A DNA stretch of 64,000 nt from Lichenostomus cassidix (taxonomy: Eukaryota; Chordata; Aves; Passeriformes; Meliphagidae): NCBI GenBank assembly GCA_008360975.2, contig CM039187.1, positions 18,245,094 to 18,309,093 of the forward strand, written 5' to 3'. The position numbers and the translations under genes are program-made. Below, piece by piece: positions 21,301 through 33,300 of the stretch. The notes beneath the pieces are model-generated. The model saw only the letters and a program-made list of their open reading frames with translations. It had not been told where the DNA came from and did not search any database. Within the stretch, counting starts at the first letter, position 1. Each line of letters opens with the position of its first letter.

Positions 21301-24300
21301 GACTGCCTCAGTTTGCCTGTGGGTGCGAAATGAGAAAGGGATAAGAGTCTTAGCAGCAGGCATGGGATAGGTAGCTGTAGGTCTAACTAAAAGCACCTCA
21401 CCTGACTGCTTCCATCCACTGCTCTTCAAGCATGTTGGTCTTGCCACATCCCATCCTGAAAGGCAAAGCAGGGGAGATAAGGAGGCACCCCAGAGGATCC
21501 CCCTGTTAATCTTCCTCATGTTACCCCCATGATTCCTGGTGGGGTGACACAAAGAAGCAGGATATCAGGAGCAGCCCATTGATTTATTATAAAACTGTGT
21601 TTCAGACCATATTTCTCTCCCACCTCTTTGTTCATTCACAAGATTTCCTTTATTGTTGTCTGCTTATGCACAAGTCCAGACCACAAACCCACCTAAAAAC
21701 ACCCACTGATCAAACTAAAGGAAAACAAAAATCCTTGCAGTCTGCAAATGATCTCACCAAAGCCACTGATGGAAAAGAGACTGGCTTTCAAGTATTCTCC
21801 TTTACTTTCAGCACCCTATCTACCATTCACCTCCTCTCCAGAAAGACCAGGCCCCCATCCTCTCAGGCCATGACTCCATGTGGCCAGAGCAGGCTTTTCT
21901 TAGTGCCAAGGGCTCAGCTGAAAGAATGGAGCCTTCCAGGGAAACTACAGGCTGTGAATCTTTACACTGCCAGCCCAGATGCATGTGTTTCTGTTTCTTG
22001 AATTGATAACCACCAACTTCTTGTTTTGTTTTCCCTTTTTTACTTTCTTGAAAATATCTACTGTCGCCTCTCCAAGGAGTTCTCCTCCGCTTCCAGCACC
22101 ACTGCTGTTGGCACAGTCACCTCCCGGGTGACCAGGAATGGAAATGGCGTCATGGAGAAGGACTTACTCAATCATGAGGACTTGGCAGCAGACCGGGGCA
22201 TGATAGATGATATCTTTGATGAGACCTACCGTGAGAAAGAGGGCCCCAAGCCCCCACTGCGATACGTCTGGAGGAATATCATCCTCATGAGCCTGCTGCA
22301 CCTAGGGGCCCTATTCGCATTGACACTGATACCTTCTGCAAAGATCCAGACACTGGCATGGGGTAAGCATATTCCTTTATCTGTTTCTTGGCATCCTCAA
22401 TCCCCAAATCTGTTGGGTGGTATTTTTTTTTTCCTCCAGGCCCCCAGACTCAGGGAGGAGAAAGAAGGAAGCAGGGGGCTTCTGCTAGAAGCAGCTCTTC
22501 AGCCAGATTTGTAGCAAGGTGTGGAAGGGCTTGCTAGTGTCTCTTGCAAGGTCATACATGAGAGGGAAAGATTTCGCAGGGATTTGGTTTGTCTGCTCAA
22601 AGAACAAACTTGATTCACAGATATTATGCTTGCAAATATCCCACACCTGAATGTGCAGCCGCTTCTGGGGTGAAGCACAAAAACTGTTTGATAGAGTACT
22701 GTGACAGTCCCAGAAAGTTAGGAACAAAGATGCTAGCAAGAGCACCTTAAGGGGTGGCTGGGGAGGCCAGGTACAGGGCACTATTTGGCATGAGACTGCT
22801 GCCGAGACATGAGAACCATTTCTGTCCTTACCAGGGAAGTGAAAATCTCACAGAGCCTCCATGTGTATTTGAGGGAAAAGAGACAAAATACAGACAGTTG
22901 TGCTGCAGATAAATGTCAAGAATTAAGTCTGAAGCTCAGGTCTTTAATCATTCTTTAAAATGCACAGATTAGCCGCCATCATCCCGGAACTATGCCTGAC
23001 AACTTTCAAAAAATAAATAAGCGTGTCTCCAGGCAGCAAATTCCAGTGGAAAGCACAACCCAGCAGAAGGTAGCTAGGCAAAGCTCCGCTTTCTCAGAGA
23101 TCTTGCCCTGGGTAAGAACCAAACTTTTCCTCTGACTGCTTGAAAGACAGCTGGGCTGAGGGCCCACTCTGCGGGAGAGCCTCACTTTCCACGAGCCTTT
23201 GTGTGGACCCCTGGAGGAGTCCAGAAGCCAAATGGCTCCCAGTAGGGAGGTTGAGAGATTGCATCCAGCCCCTGCGTCCCTGTGAAACAGAACATCCTGA
23301 AACAAAAAGCAACAGTCTAGTTTGAGGCCTGCTGGGGTAGCTTCTGGGTTCAGTGGTGCTCCTGCTTTCTGGCCAACCCAGCTATGGATGGGCCCTGGAG
23401 TGATGCACCTGGTCTGTCACGCTCTCAAAGTCTGTCCTTCTAATGGCTGTATGCAACAAGCATTGCAGCTGAACTGGGAAGGAGATGGCTTCCTTCCAGG
23501 TTGACTCTTCCTCCTGGACCATATCAGCCTCTCACAGGCAGAGGCCTGGGGGGATGAACTTCACTGGAGGCCACGGTCAGACTCTGGCTACAGCATCTGC
23601 AAAAGCAGAGGCACCAACATGTTCCCTGTGCAGCCAATGTGACCTTTTAGGGGGACATTATGAAAGAAGACTTTGCTGGGCCTTTCCCTTGTGCCAACCT
23701 GACAGGCTGCACTTTCCCCTGGCCTGGCAGGGCTGGGCAAATCATGTAGCCTCAGCATGACCTTGGAGGAGCATTTCAGGGCTCTTGGTCTTGTTCTGTG
23801 TGTCCCATCCCTGGCCTGGAGGCTAAGTGAAGACTGCTGGTTTCTCTCACTCACTGAGCTGACAGGTTGGGTCCTCCAACTCCGGTCAAATGTTGTTGGG
23901 ACAAGGAGGAGAAAAAAAGTGAGTTGAATTTACTGGTTTAATTTCAAGCTGCTGATATGCTCCATGATTTCCAAATCCATCCAGCTCTTCTCTTTCGAGT
24001 TCCCTTGGGATGCTTGAGCATCTTTATCCAGAAGGTTAATGCTGTTTTGCATTCTGCTAAACCCCACCCTACCCCAAAATGGTCTTTGAGGCAGTGTCTT
24101 TGCAAGGTCTCTTTGGGATGTCTGTATAGCATCTCATGGCACTTCACAGGAATCTGCTTTGCTTTTTATCTGATGCCAATCCTTCCCACTCTCCTATCTC
24201 AGTCAACTCTGATGTGAAGTGCCAGTTGCTCTCCTGCCACTGTGAGGCACTGCAAGATTCCTTGGTGGCTTCTAGAGTGAATGTTCTGGGAATGGGAGAA

Positions 24301-27300
24301 GGACATGGTGTTTGGGGGAACTGCACTGTTCTGGACTGGCTGAAGATCCATCCTGCCTTACCAAAGCTGGAGTAGCTCCACCAAGCTCCCTGTCCTGCAC
24401 TCCTGTTCCAGAAAAGGACCACTGTTCATGGCACCTTGCAGCCAAGTCAGTGTTCCTTTATAGTCCATTCTCCTCCAGCAGTGACTGGAACTGGAATACT
24501 CTGTCCACAGGTCAACCTTCTCAGCAAGGTTTCTTGCTGCCTTTTTCTCAGCTTGTACCTTTATTTAGCATATACAAGGCATTTGTGGCTGTCATGTCAG
24601 TGCCTTGCTGTTATTTTCCCAGCACCCGTTGGTGGGAAGGAGAGGACTACAGTTCCCATTTTGCACATGAAGATAGTGCAGCAGAGACTTAGGTTGCTCC
24701 TGGCAGTACACCATGGGCTCATGGCAAAGCAGCTGTAGCAGTGGTAGTTCTAGAGCTCCTGGAGTTTTTGCTTTTCTTTGTTTTTCATATTATTTCTTTC
24801 TTAGGTTGTATACATATAATACAACATTAACATGGTCCCAGATGTTCTCTGTTGTAGTGTGACAGACAGCTGTGGTGCCTGGTAGCTCATCTACCTTCTA
24901 TAATTTATCCCTTGCTTATACCCACTTCATCCAGGCCACCATCTCCTTGATGTTCCTGTCCCTTTGAAACCAGTTATATTGGTGACTGTCCTCTTTTGTT
25001 TTCATTTCTCTATGTGCTGATTCCTCTTTGTCTCTCAAGCTCTCCAGCCCTGCCTTCATCATTGTTTGCTGTTCTGCGTTGCTGTGTGCATTGTATCCCC
25101 TGATCTTTCTGGTACAGAGCTTCCCAGAATGAGCTCGGGTTGTTGATCAGGTGAGAGCTCACCATCACAAGAGCTCTCCGAGCCCTTACAGCACTGGCTT
25201 TCTAGTCAGCTTCCCTTTTATTTATTGCCTTCTCCACTGCACTTGTCAAAGTCTTGCATAGTCTTTTCAAGGATCATGGGCAGATTTTACGTCATTTGCC
25301 AAATGGCACAAGGACTGGGTCTGGAAGGCAGAATGCAAAGGTGATTGACAGTTTTTTCTCTAATTGCTCAGCTCTTCCCTGGAAATGTGATTTGTGGGTA
25401 GTCTTCATAGCCCTTGGATGCGGCAGACTGACAATAATTGTGTTAACTCCTGTTGGCCTGGACAGCAGTGTCCGTAAACCGTGATGGTTCCTCTTAACAT
25501 GGTGCTCCTCAGTTCCCTGCAGTACCAGAGGCTCTAGAAGCATGGGTCAATACTATGTTTTGTTGTTGCTGTATCATCTTTGGACCAAGATGAGTGGCGA
25601 TGGATAATTAGGCAATTCTGACAGCCTGAAAATCTCAGCCCATACTACCCCCAGAGGTATGTCCAGCAAAGTGTTTACAGTGGTTTTTTTTTTACTTTTC
25701 TGTCAAGACTACAGCTGGCAACACCTCCCCAGTTAGTGTTCCCTCCAGGCTTAGCTAGCAGGTGGTGTGCTTCTCCAAGTGTGGCAGGGAAATTAGGTTT
25801 TTGTGACAGCAGCTCCTATTGCTTGTCCTAAACACTGTTCCCCTTATACAGCCTGCACATTTCATTGCTCCTGGTATCTTTTTCCTGAGACTAGCAGGAC
25901 TCACCTAGCTAACAGGGACTAGGCAGCAAGGAGGGAATAGTCTTGCACTGAGCAAAAGCCCAAGGACACCTGCTGGAGCAGGAGCACCTCTTCATGTAAA
26001 CATCCTTGGTATTCACTGCAGGTGACAATGCTTTTAGCACATTCCTGGTTTCTCATCATAACTTGGAGTCTGAATCTGGGCCCTAAAGAGGTAAAGGCTA
26101 ATGAGTCACAGACATGACTGAATCCAGAATGTTTTCTGTTTAACTTTTGGAGCACTAAGTGCTTATTATTGCCAGTGGTCATAATTCTTTGTATTCCAAT
26201 TGAATGTGTCACTGGGAATACCACCTGTGAATTGACAATCTTTTGGATCTTGTATAGTTCAAAGCACTGTATAAAAGATGACTTTGAGTCCTTACCTGAT
26301 GGAGTCTCTAAGTCCTTCCATTTGGGGCAGCATCACAGGGCAGATGTAAAAATCTGTGCTACTTGATTTCACCTTGTCTACTCTCTTTCCAATTGAATTC
26401 TTAGTGGGTGATCTTGGAGGAGTTTTTCTTCTTCCCTGTGAGATGCTGATTCCCTGACTATGCAATGATCATCACAGCACCTGTTTGTGAACTCTCTGAA
26501 TCATAAGGATGGTGGATTCTTCTGTATTCCACAAGGCTTTTCCGTCAATGTCTTTATCCTGTCACTGTCACAACAACTCTTAGGTATTGGCTGATGGAGT
26601 TAATTGTCTCCAGGTAGAGTTTGTCTTTCTGTGGGGCTGATGCCATGAATGCATAGACTGAGAATTAGCTCCTTTCCCACAAAAAGTGTCTGCCCCTTAG
26701 ATAAACTACAACTTCTGTATATGGGCAAGAGACTAGGCAGCACAGGATTACAATTAGAGAGTTATGGCCATTGTAGTGACTTGGGATGCAGCTCTAAGAG
26801 AAGTCAACATGAACTGCTGAGGTTCATGGGCTCTGGAGGTAGGCTGGGATTGTTCTGTGCCAGGGCACCCAAAAGCAGTAGGTACTCTTTCAATTTTTTT
26901 ACAAACCCTTGCAGGAAAGGCTACCCAAAAGCAAGTATTGGGTTGTCTGAGCTTTGAGTCTATTGGTGTTCCCACACATCTTTTTTGTGATTCCCTGTGC
27001 TTGCTGATAGTGTCTTTGTTGCTGGTGTTATCTTTTCCCAACAGGGATATCCACAGGCAAATTCTGATAATTGCCTGTTTAAAAGAGATACAGATGAGCT
27101 TCCTTTCCTGTAAAGCTTAAATACAACAGTCCCCAGCCAGAGTCATCATCCTGGAGGTCTTTTATCTTTTAGCAAAATATTCTCAGTCAGCATGTGAGGA
27201 TTCACCAGATAAGGAAAGCTGAAAACTCAGGGCTATGAATAGGGCCTCTATCCACCTAAGCTGACATTTACTTTCTTGTACTATTGAAGATCATGAAAGA

Positions 27301-30300
27301 TCACATAGTTAATTTCTGTCCCCAGTGCATCATTAATCCATGGGACCTGCTTGTCCTACAGTGGACAGATGGGCTCTTTCCCTAGCAAGATGTTCCCACA
27401 CATCCATTGCAAGGTGCCATCATTTACCACGGACTCCCTGTCTAGTGTTATCTGTGGGGATAGTACTGATTTTAAAGTGTAAAATTAACAGGTTGTGAGC
27501 TGGTTCATAACTTTAAAGTCAGAATCACGAAACTGAGTAAGATCTTCAAGGTTTCCAGCACCAGTAAGGGCAAAGGGACATCTGAACCAAATGCCCAGTT
27601 CTATCATCCTTCCCTTCTCCCCTTCCAGGCTTGGACAGCTTTGTGGGCTTTCCTCAGCTCTGTTGTCTCTTGCAAATACTGGATCCTGCTGTATTTGCAT
27701 GCTTGGCTCTTCTGAGAGATCACTGAGGTGCTGGGAGACACGAGGCAGAGTTGTGCTGGTCCAAGGCATGTGCTGCATTTAGCAGCAGGCAGGGGAACCA
27801 AGGGACAAGATGAAGATGGGGAGTCACAGTCAGATCAGCAGACAGGGAAGGTCACTCTTGTGCAGCGGGATGGGAGTGAGAAGGGTTCACACAAGTTTAA
27901 AGGGCCAGAAGAGGATGCTAAATCAGCCAAGACAGGCTTTTAGTGGATAAGATATTAGGTTGGGAATGTAGAAAAACAAAAAGGAGGTGACAGAAGGAAG
28001 AGGGAGCAGGAGATGATAGGAAATTAAGCCTGTATTACTTTGAATGAAAGAACTGGGCAGCGCCTGGCATGTCTCAGATCTCTGATTCCAGACAAGTTTC
28101 TGGCAGAGTATCTAGTTTTCTGGGTTCAAGATAAGTTTGATTAGAGCCTTTTGGCTGGACTGAATGGCTGAATGTCAAGCATACCAGCAATTCCTATCCA
28201 TGGACTTACATGTAAGAATAAGGAACTCTTTCCATGATCAATGCAATTGGCTGAAATGTGCAAATTTATACCAGGAAAGAGTTTACCCTGGGGGACTGGT
28301 AAGAAGGCATTTCTTCCCCCAGAAGACTAAAGATGGATCAGCTGACGTGTTCACAGATGTGCACTCTTCCCTCTTTGTGTTTGAGCTTGCAGAGCAAACC
28401 AGCTGTTAAATGCTCTCTGTCTTTCTACCAAACTGCCTGACCCTTCCTTCCTAGAGGAAGTTAATTTGCAGAACCAATTTTCTTCTTACCCCATGTCCCT
28501 AGTGTAATGCTGCTATGAACATCTTGGGGTCTTTTCTCCATTTTATTTCTGGGATCAGATGCTGGAGCTGAATTTCCAGAAGTCCCAGGAGGTCAAACGG
28601 GAGCACACAGACCAGGGCAAATAGGAACACACAATGTATTGGGAGAGGGATGTGTTTTTTTACTAGCTGCCAAAGGGACAAGAAATTCCTTCTGCCCTGT
28701 GTGGAGAGGGAACACATGAAGCAGCCTCAAAGCTCAACGGGGTCTGCCTCTGGCATGGGCACAACTTGCAATGAATTGTTAGCCCTAGAGTTTCCTTCTG
28801 TTAAAGGTGCAGGACTTGAGCAGAGGGGGAGATCAAAAAGACCCTAGGAATGATAGCCTCTGGGCAGATTTTAAGCCAGTGGTGGAGCTGCAGGTGAAGC
28901 CCAGGCTTCAGTGGGAGGATAGGTTATATCTTTTTCTAGCCAGCTTTTGCTGAGAAAGGGAGCAGAAAAGAAGTGTAACCCTAGGCCTGAGCTGTCCCCC
29001 TGAAGAATGGTAAGATTATTTACCAACTCTATGTGAAAATAATGGAAAAGAGATTTAGTGAGGTAGTGACTGCAGTGCTTTTACCACAGTGCTTTAAGTA
29101 AGCAGCCACTTTATACAGTTTTGACTACTCTGCACCATGACAGATGGCACTATGCTGGAAAACCAACTCTTGTGACAAGTCTTCCAAGGGTGAGCCTCCT
29201 TCCTTGTCAGAGATGAAGAGCTGAATTGATTTGCCCCAGATTATTTAGGAGGCCTGTGGTAGTTTGGGCACTCTCACATGGAGTTTTATTGCCCTAATCT
29301 GTACTCTCTATGGATTCCTCTCCTGCTTATACAGCTTTGGGGGAAGGCCCACCTTTGTGTTGCTCTGCTCTCACTGCTCACTTTCTTTTCCTTTGTAGCT
29401 CTTCTGTGTTTCCTGGTGAGTGCTCTGGGCATCACAGCTGGATCTCACCGCCTCTGGAGTCATCGGTCCTACAAAGCCTCACTGCCCCTGCGCATCTTCC
29501 TGACTATTGCAAACTCCATGGCCTTCCAGGTAAGCACTTCCTCAATGTGCCACAGCTCCTCAGAAGGAAGTGCTCCTATGAATCCCTGTCTTAGATACAG
29601 GACACAATCTGATGAAGAGGTTCCTCTCTCCTACTACCTCTTATTAGGAAAAAGACTGCCCTTTCTATCTAACACTGTAGTGCTAGAGTCTGTTTCATTG
29701 TCTTTACCTTCTCCTATCAGAGGCTGACTCTGAGACAAACCCAGTGGGGAGAGGACAACTGGCCAAGACCAGGGGTAGGAAAACTCTCCGAGGCAGGAAT
29801 GTACCTTCCCCTCAAGGTGTGGTCTCCCTGTGCTTGCACCAGGTCCCATGAAAGAGGTGTGGAAGTGTTAAGTGTTCTCCTGGTGTTGCCTCACTCTCCT
29901 TTTGCTGTGTGGCTGATAAAGGGGAAGACATCTGCAAAGCCAAGGAGGTAGAATTCTACAGGATGTAGAATTTGCTGCTGCACAAATCTGCAACAAGAAC
30001 TTGTTGAGATTTAGGGGGATGTTTCTCTGGTTCAGAAGAGTGATATTTAGGAATAATGTTACAAATCACAACACTGGCTTCCAGAGAGTTGTCCCAGGTC
30101 AGTGATATTTTAAGGAGAGAAGGGTTGGGCCCATTGCGAGTGGCACAAGTGACTGCAGGCACTGTTAAGTACCCAGGGAGATTGCTTCACCTCTCAAAGA
30201 GCAGTAACCTCGGGATATTGCCTAACTACTGTGAGAGCACTTCACAGTCCCCAAAGCAAACAAAACTGCAAATCTGGAGAAGTCGGAGTGAAAACCCAGA

Positions 30301-33300
30301 TTGGCATGGCACAGAAAAATAAATCCTGGTGGTCTCTCAGGCTTGCTGCTGTAAGTCAGCTCTAACAACACTCCTCCTCCAACTGTACTGAAGGGTTGCT
30401 TGTTTGTGGGAAGTACTCAGGAGGGTGTCAGAATGCAGCACTTTCTGCTAGAACAAGGTGAACACAGAAGTATCAGTGCTGTGCTCTTAAGTAATTCTCC
30501 AGAGGATATCACTTGGTTTACAAGTAATCAGAACAGAGTGAGGATAGGTTTTTTTTAAGCCTTGAAAAACTTTCTAAAACACCATTGAATTTCTTCTTCT
30601 CTGTTAGTACCAAACACCAGTCTTTCATGAGGAAGAGGAAGGAACAAGCTGCTGATTCCAGCCAGTGGTCCAGCACTCAGCAAGGCAATAGGATGGGTTG
30701 CTGTGTATTAGCTAGTCCTTTACAAAGACCATCTTTTACAGGGTTATAGGGCAGAGGGGGAAAGAATTTGCTGAGCTATTGCTCTAGGGGATAGGAATAG
30801 ACAAAGATGAGACACAGACAGATATTTCAGCTTCAATAGGAACTAATCCAAAGTTTTACTGAAAATTCGGTACCATTCCCCATGCATTTTTTTTAAATAG
30901 TTACTTTCAGTAGATCAAGAGAAGATTTATGTTGAATTTATCTCATTCCTATTAATGGCAGCAGGAGATCAGTAACAGAGGAGGAGATCAGTAACTTTTA
31001 AGGTCAAGAAGTTTATAGACTGTCCTCCAGAAAATGCCTGTTGGCTGCTCAGAGATTTGTGACTGAAACTTTCTCAAATTTCCAAGAATTCGAGAATTCT
31101 GCCTCTAACTGGCTTTTCCACCTGCAAGACCTGTCAGTTGTAGCATACAGAAGTTCTCCTGGTTATAGCCTGTAGCTGGAAACTCCTAAGGAAGAAGACA
31201 TTCTCCTTGGTTTTGCTTGCTGTTCTCAGAAAGTCATGATTTTCAGTCAGGGTTGCAGTTAGACGTGGTCCCAAAATAAGAGCTGTAGAAAAGATAATGA
31301 GCTAAAGCCTGGGTCAGGATACTGATTTTTCAGGTTTGAGACTCCAGATTTCTATTTGTAGACAGGGTGTGGAGGGTGAAGGGATACCATGATCCAGGTG
31401 TGTTACATGGTCTCTTTCCAAATTTGTGCCTCCTGCCTCCAAGAAGATGGGGAAAGCCTTCCCATATGTGCAAACTCAAGTTGTCTGTCAGCTTTCAGAC
31501 TGGGCTTGCTCATGTTACATGGTGCTGTGTAGGGTCTGGAATGTGAAAGAGACTTTGGATCACAGGTGAAAGCACAGCACAGCACAGGTACTGGTTTTCC
31601 AGCACAGGTACTGGTTGAGTTTTTCTGCTTACTAGATAGGGAGGGCAGCTGGGCCACTCCCTTCTGGGGGAATAGAGTGGCCAAGCTCTGGCCAACTTCA
31701 GTAACAGCTGCTGGTACTTGGAGATATTTGGCTGGAAGGAAGGCAGCAGCTCCCAGTATTTGGAAACAAGTGAGAATTTAATCCTGGCCCATGTCTATCG
31801 TTGCCTTCTTGAATGGCCTGCAGGTAAATCATTTTATCTCAGTTGAAGGAGGAGTGGTTACAGTACTTGAAAGGGACTTGAAGAGTTGTGTCTCTGCTAC
31901 AGGCTCCCTGTATGGACAAGTCCCTTAGTCTTTCGAGGCAAGAAATAGGGATGGTTATGCCATTTCCCTACCTTCACAGTGTTTTCAGGAAAAGTCCTGG
32001 GGACTTAGGAGATTAAGGAGCCTCTTGCGTAATACAGGTAATCGAGCTGTGCTTGGATCTCTATTTCATGTTCTCTAGGATGGTGTAATACATGGCTGTA
32101 AGCTCATTGAAACCTTGATACAAAGAAATGATCACAGGCTTATGAAAATCTATTCTTAAAACCAGCCAAAGCAATCATTTCATAATACAAATGATAAAAG
32201 CGTTGACATTTTCCAAACTGTATTGATTTTGCTGCTTACATGGAACAGTTATGGGGCTGAAGAGAGGTATTTTTAAAAAATGTCATTGAAATTGTGTGTT
32301 TGTTCTCTTTCTAATTTTAAAACTGTTTGATTTCCAATAAAAAAAAAAAAAAAGTTAAAAAAAGCCTCGCCCCCCCAAGTTAAACATCTGATTTGGCAAT
32401 CCCAGGACAAGCGAGGCAGGATGACCTATGGAGAAATGTCAGGTTCAGGGAAGGCACAGGTCAGTCAGCCCCAGCTGGCACTGTGGAAGGATGCGGTTGG
32501 GGACAGGGATGGGGATGGGACAGGAGCTGAGCTCCTCACATTGGCTGCTCCTCCCTGCTCTTGGAGGGTGGGGGAGCCAATGCCAGTGGCTGCTGCAGGG
32601 GTGGGGCACAGGCTGATCAATCAGAGCCTGCAGCACTGTGGGTGTGGTGCAATCTCCAGCTTGGAGCTGGCCAATCAAAGAGCAGAACTGAGGCACCCCT
32701 GGAGCTGCTTTCCAAAAAACTGGCAAGGTGCAGCCAAGAACCAACTTCTGTTTTAAAGGCAGAAACACCAAAACCTAATGAGACAACACCACTCATACGA
32801 GTTCAGGTCAATGGGATTTAGGCATTTAAATGTTTCAGGCCATTTTGTAATTTGAAAGTAACGTCTCCAGGCCTGACCCTAAGTTTTCACTCCTGCTGAC
32901 TTGCAGAACGACATCTACGAGTGGGTCCGGGACCACCGTGTCCATCACAAGTTCTCCGAAACAGACGCAGACCCACACAATGCCATGCGGGGCTTCTTCT
33001 TCTCCCACATTGGCTGGCTGCTCGTGCGCAAGCACCCGGATGTCATAGAGAAGGGACAGAAGCTGGACCTGAGTGACATAAAGGCTGACAAAGTGGTGAT
33101 GTTCCAGCGTAGGTGAGTGGTGCGGTCAGCCCCAGTGGGGAGCCATGGGTGATGGAGCAGGGACACCGCAAATGGGCTGGGAACTCCAAGTGGCTTTGGT
33201 GGAATGTGAGGGGATTGAAAGCATCATGTGAGAAATGTCACTCTTCAGCGTGCCCAAGGCTTTGCTGTCAGATGAACTGTGACAAATGAGCTGTGCCTCT

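Larger units (their letters stand above)
22363..29398 (+). other. SCD: SCD intron 2
   Basis: The largest SCD intron, 7.0 kb, GT-AG, phase 1. It contains two minus-strand MIR-like relics (24640-24712 and 29195-29270). No alternative exon with desaturase similarity was found, and ORFs inside are short and unrecognised. Confidence 0.85.

Noticed and set aside
32336..32353. AATAAA followed by 15 A, resembling a processed-retrocopy tail
   Set aside because: The hexamer runs directly into the A-run without the usual 10-30 nt spacer, and no gene-like sequence or target-site duplication is seen; more likely a simple A-run.
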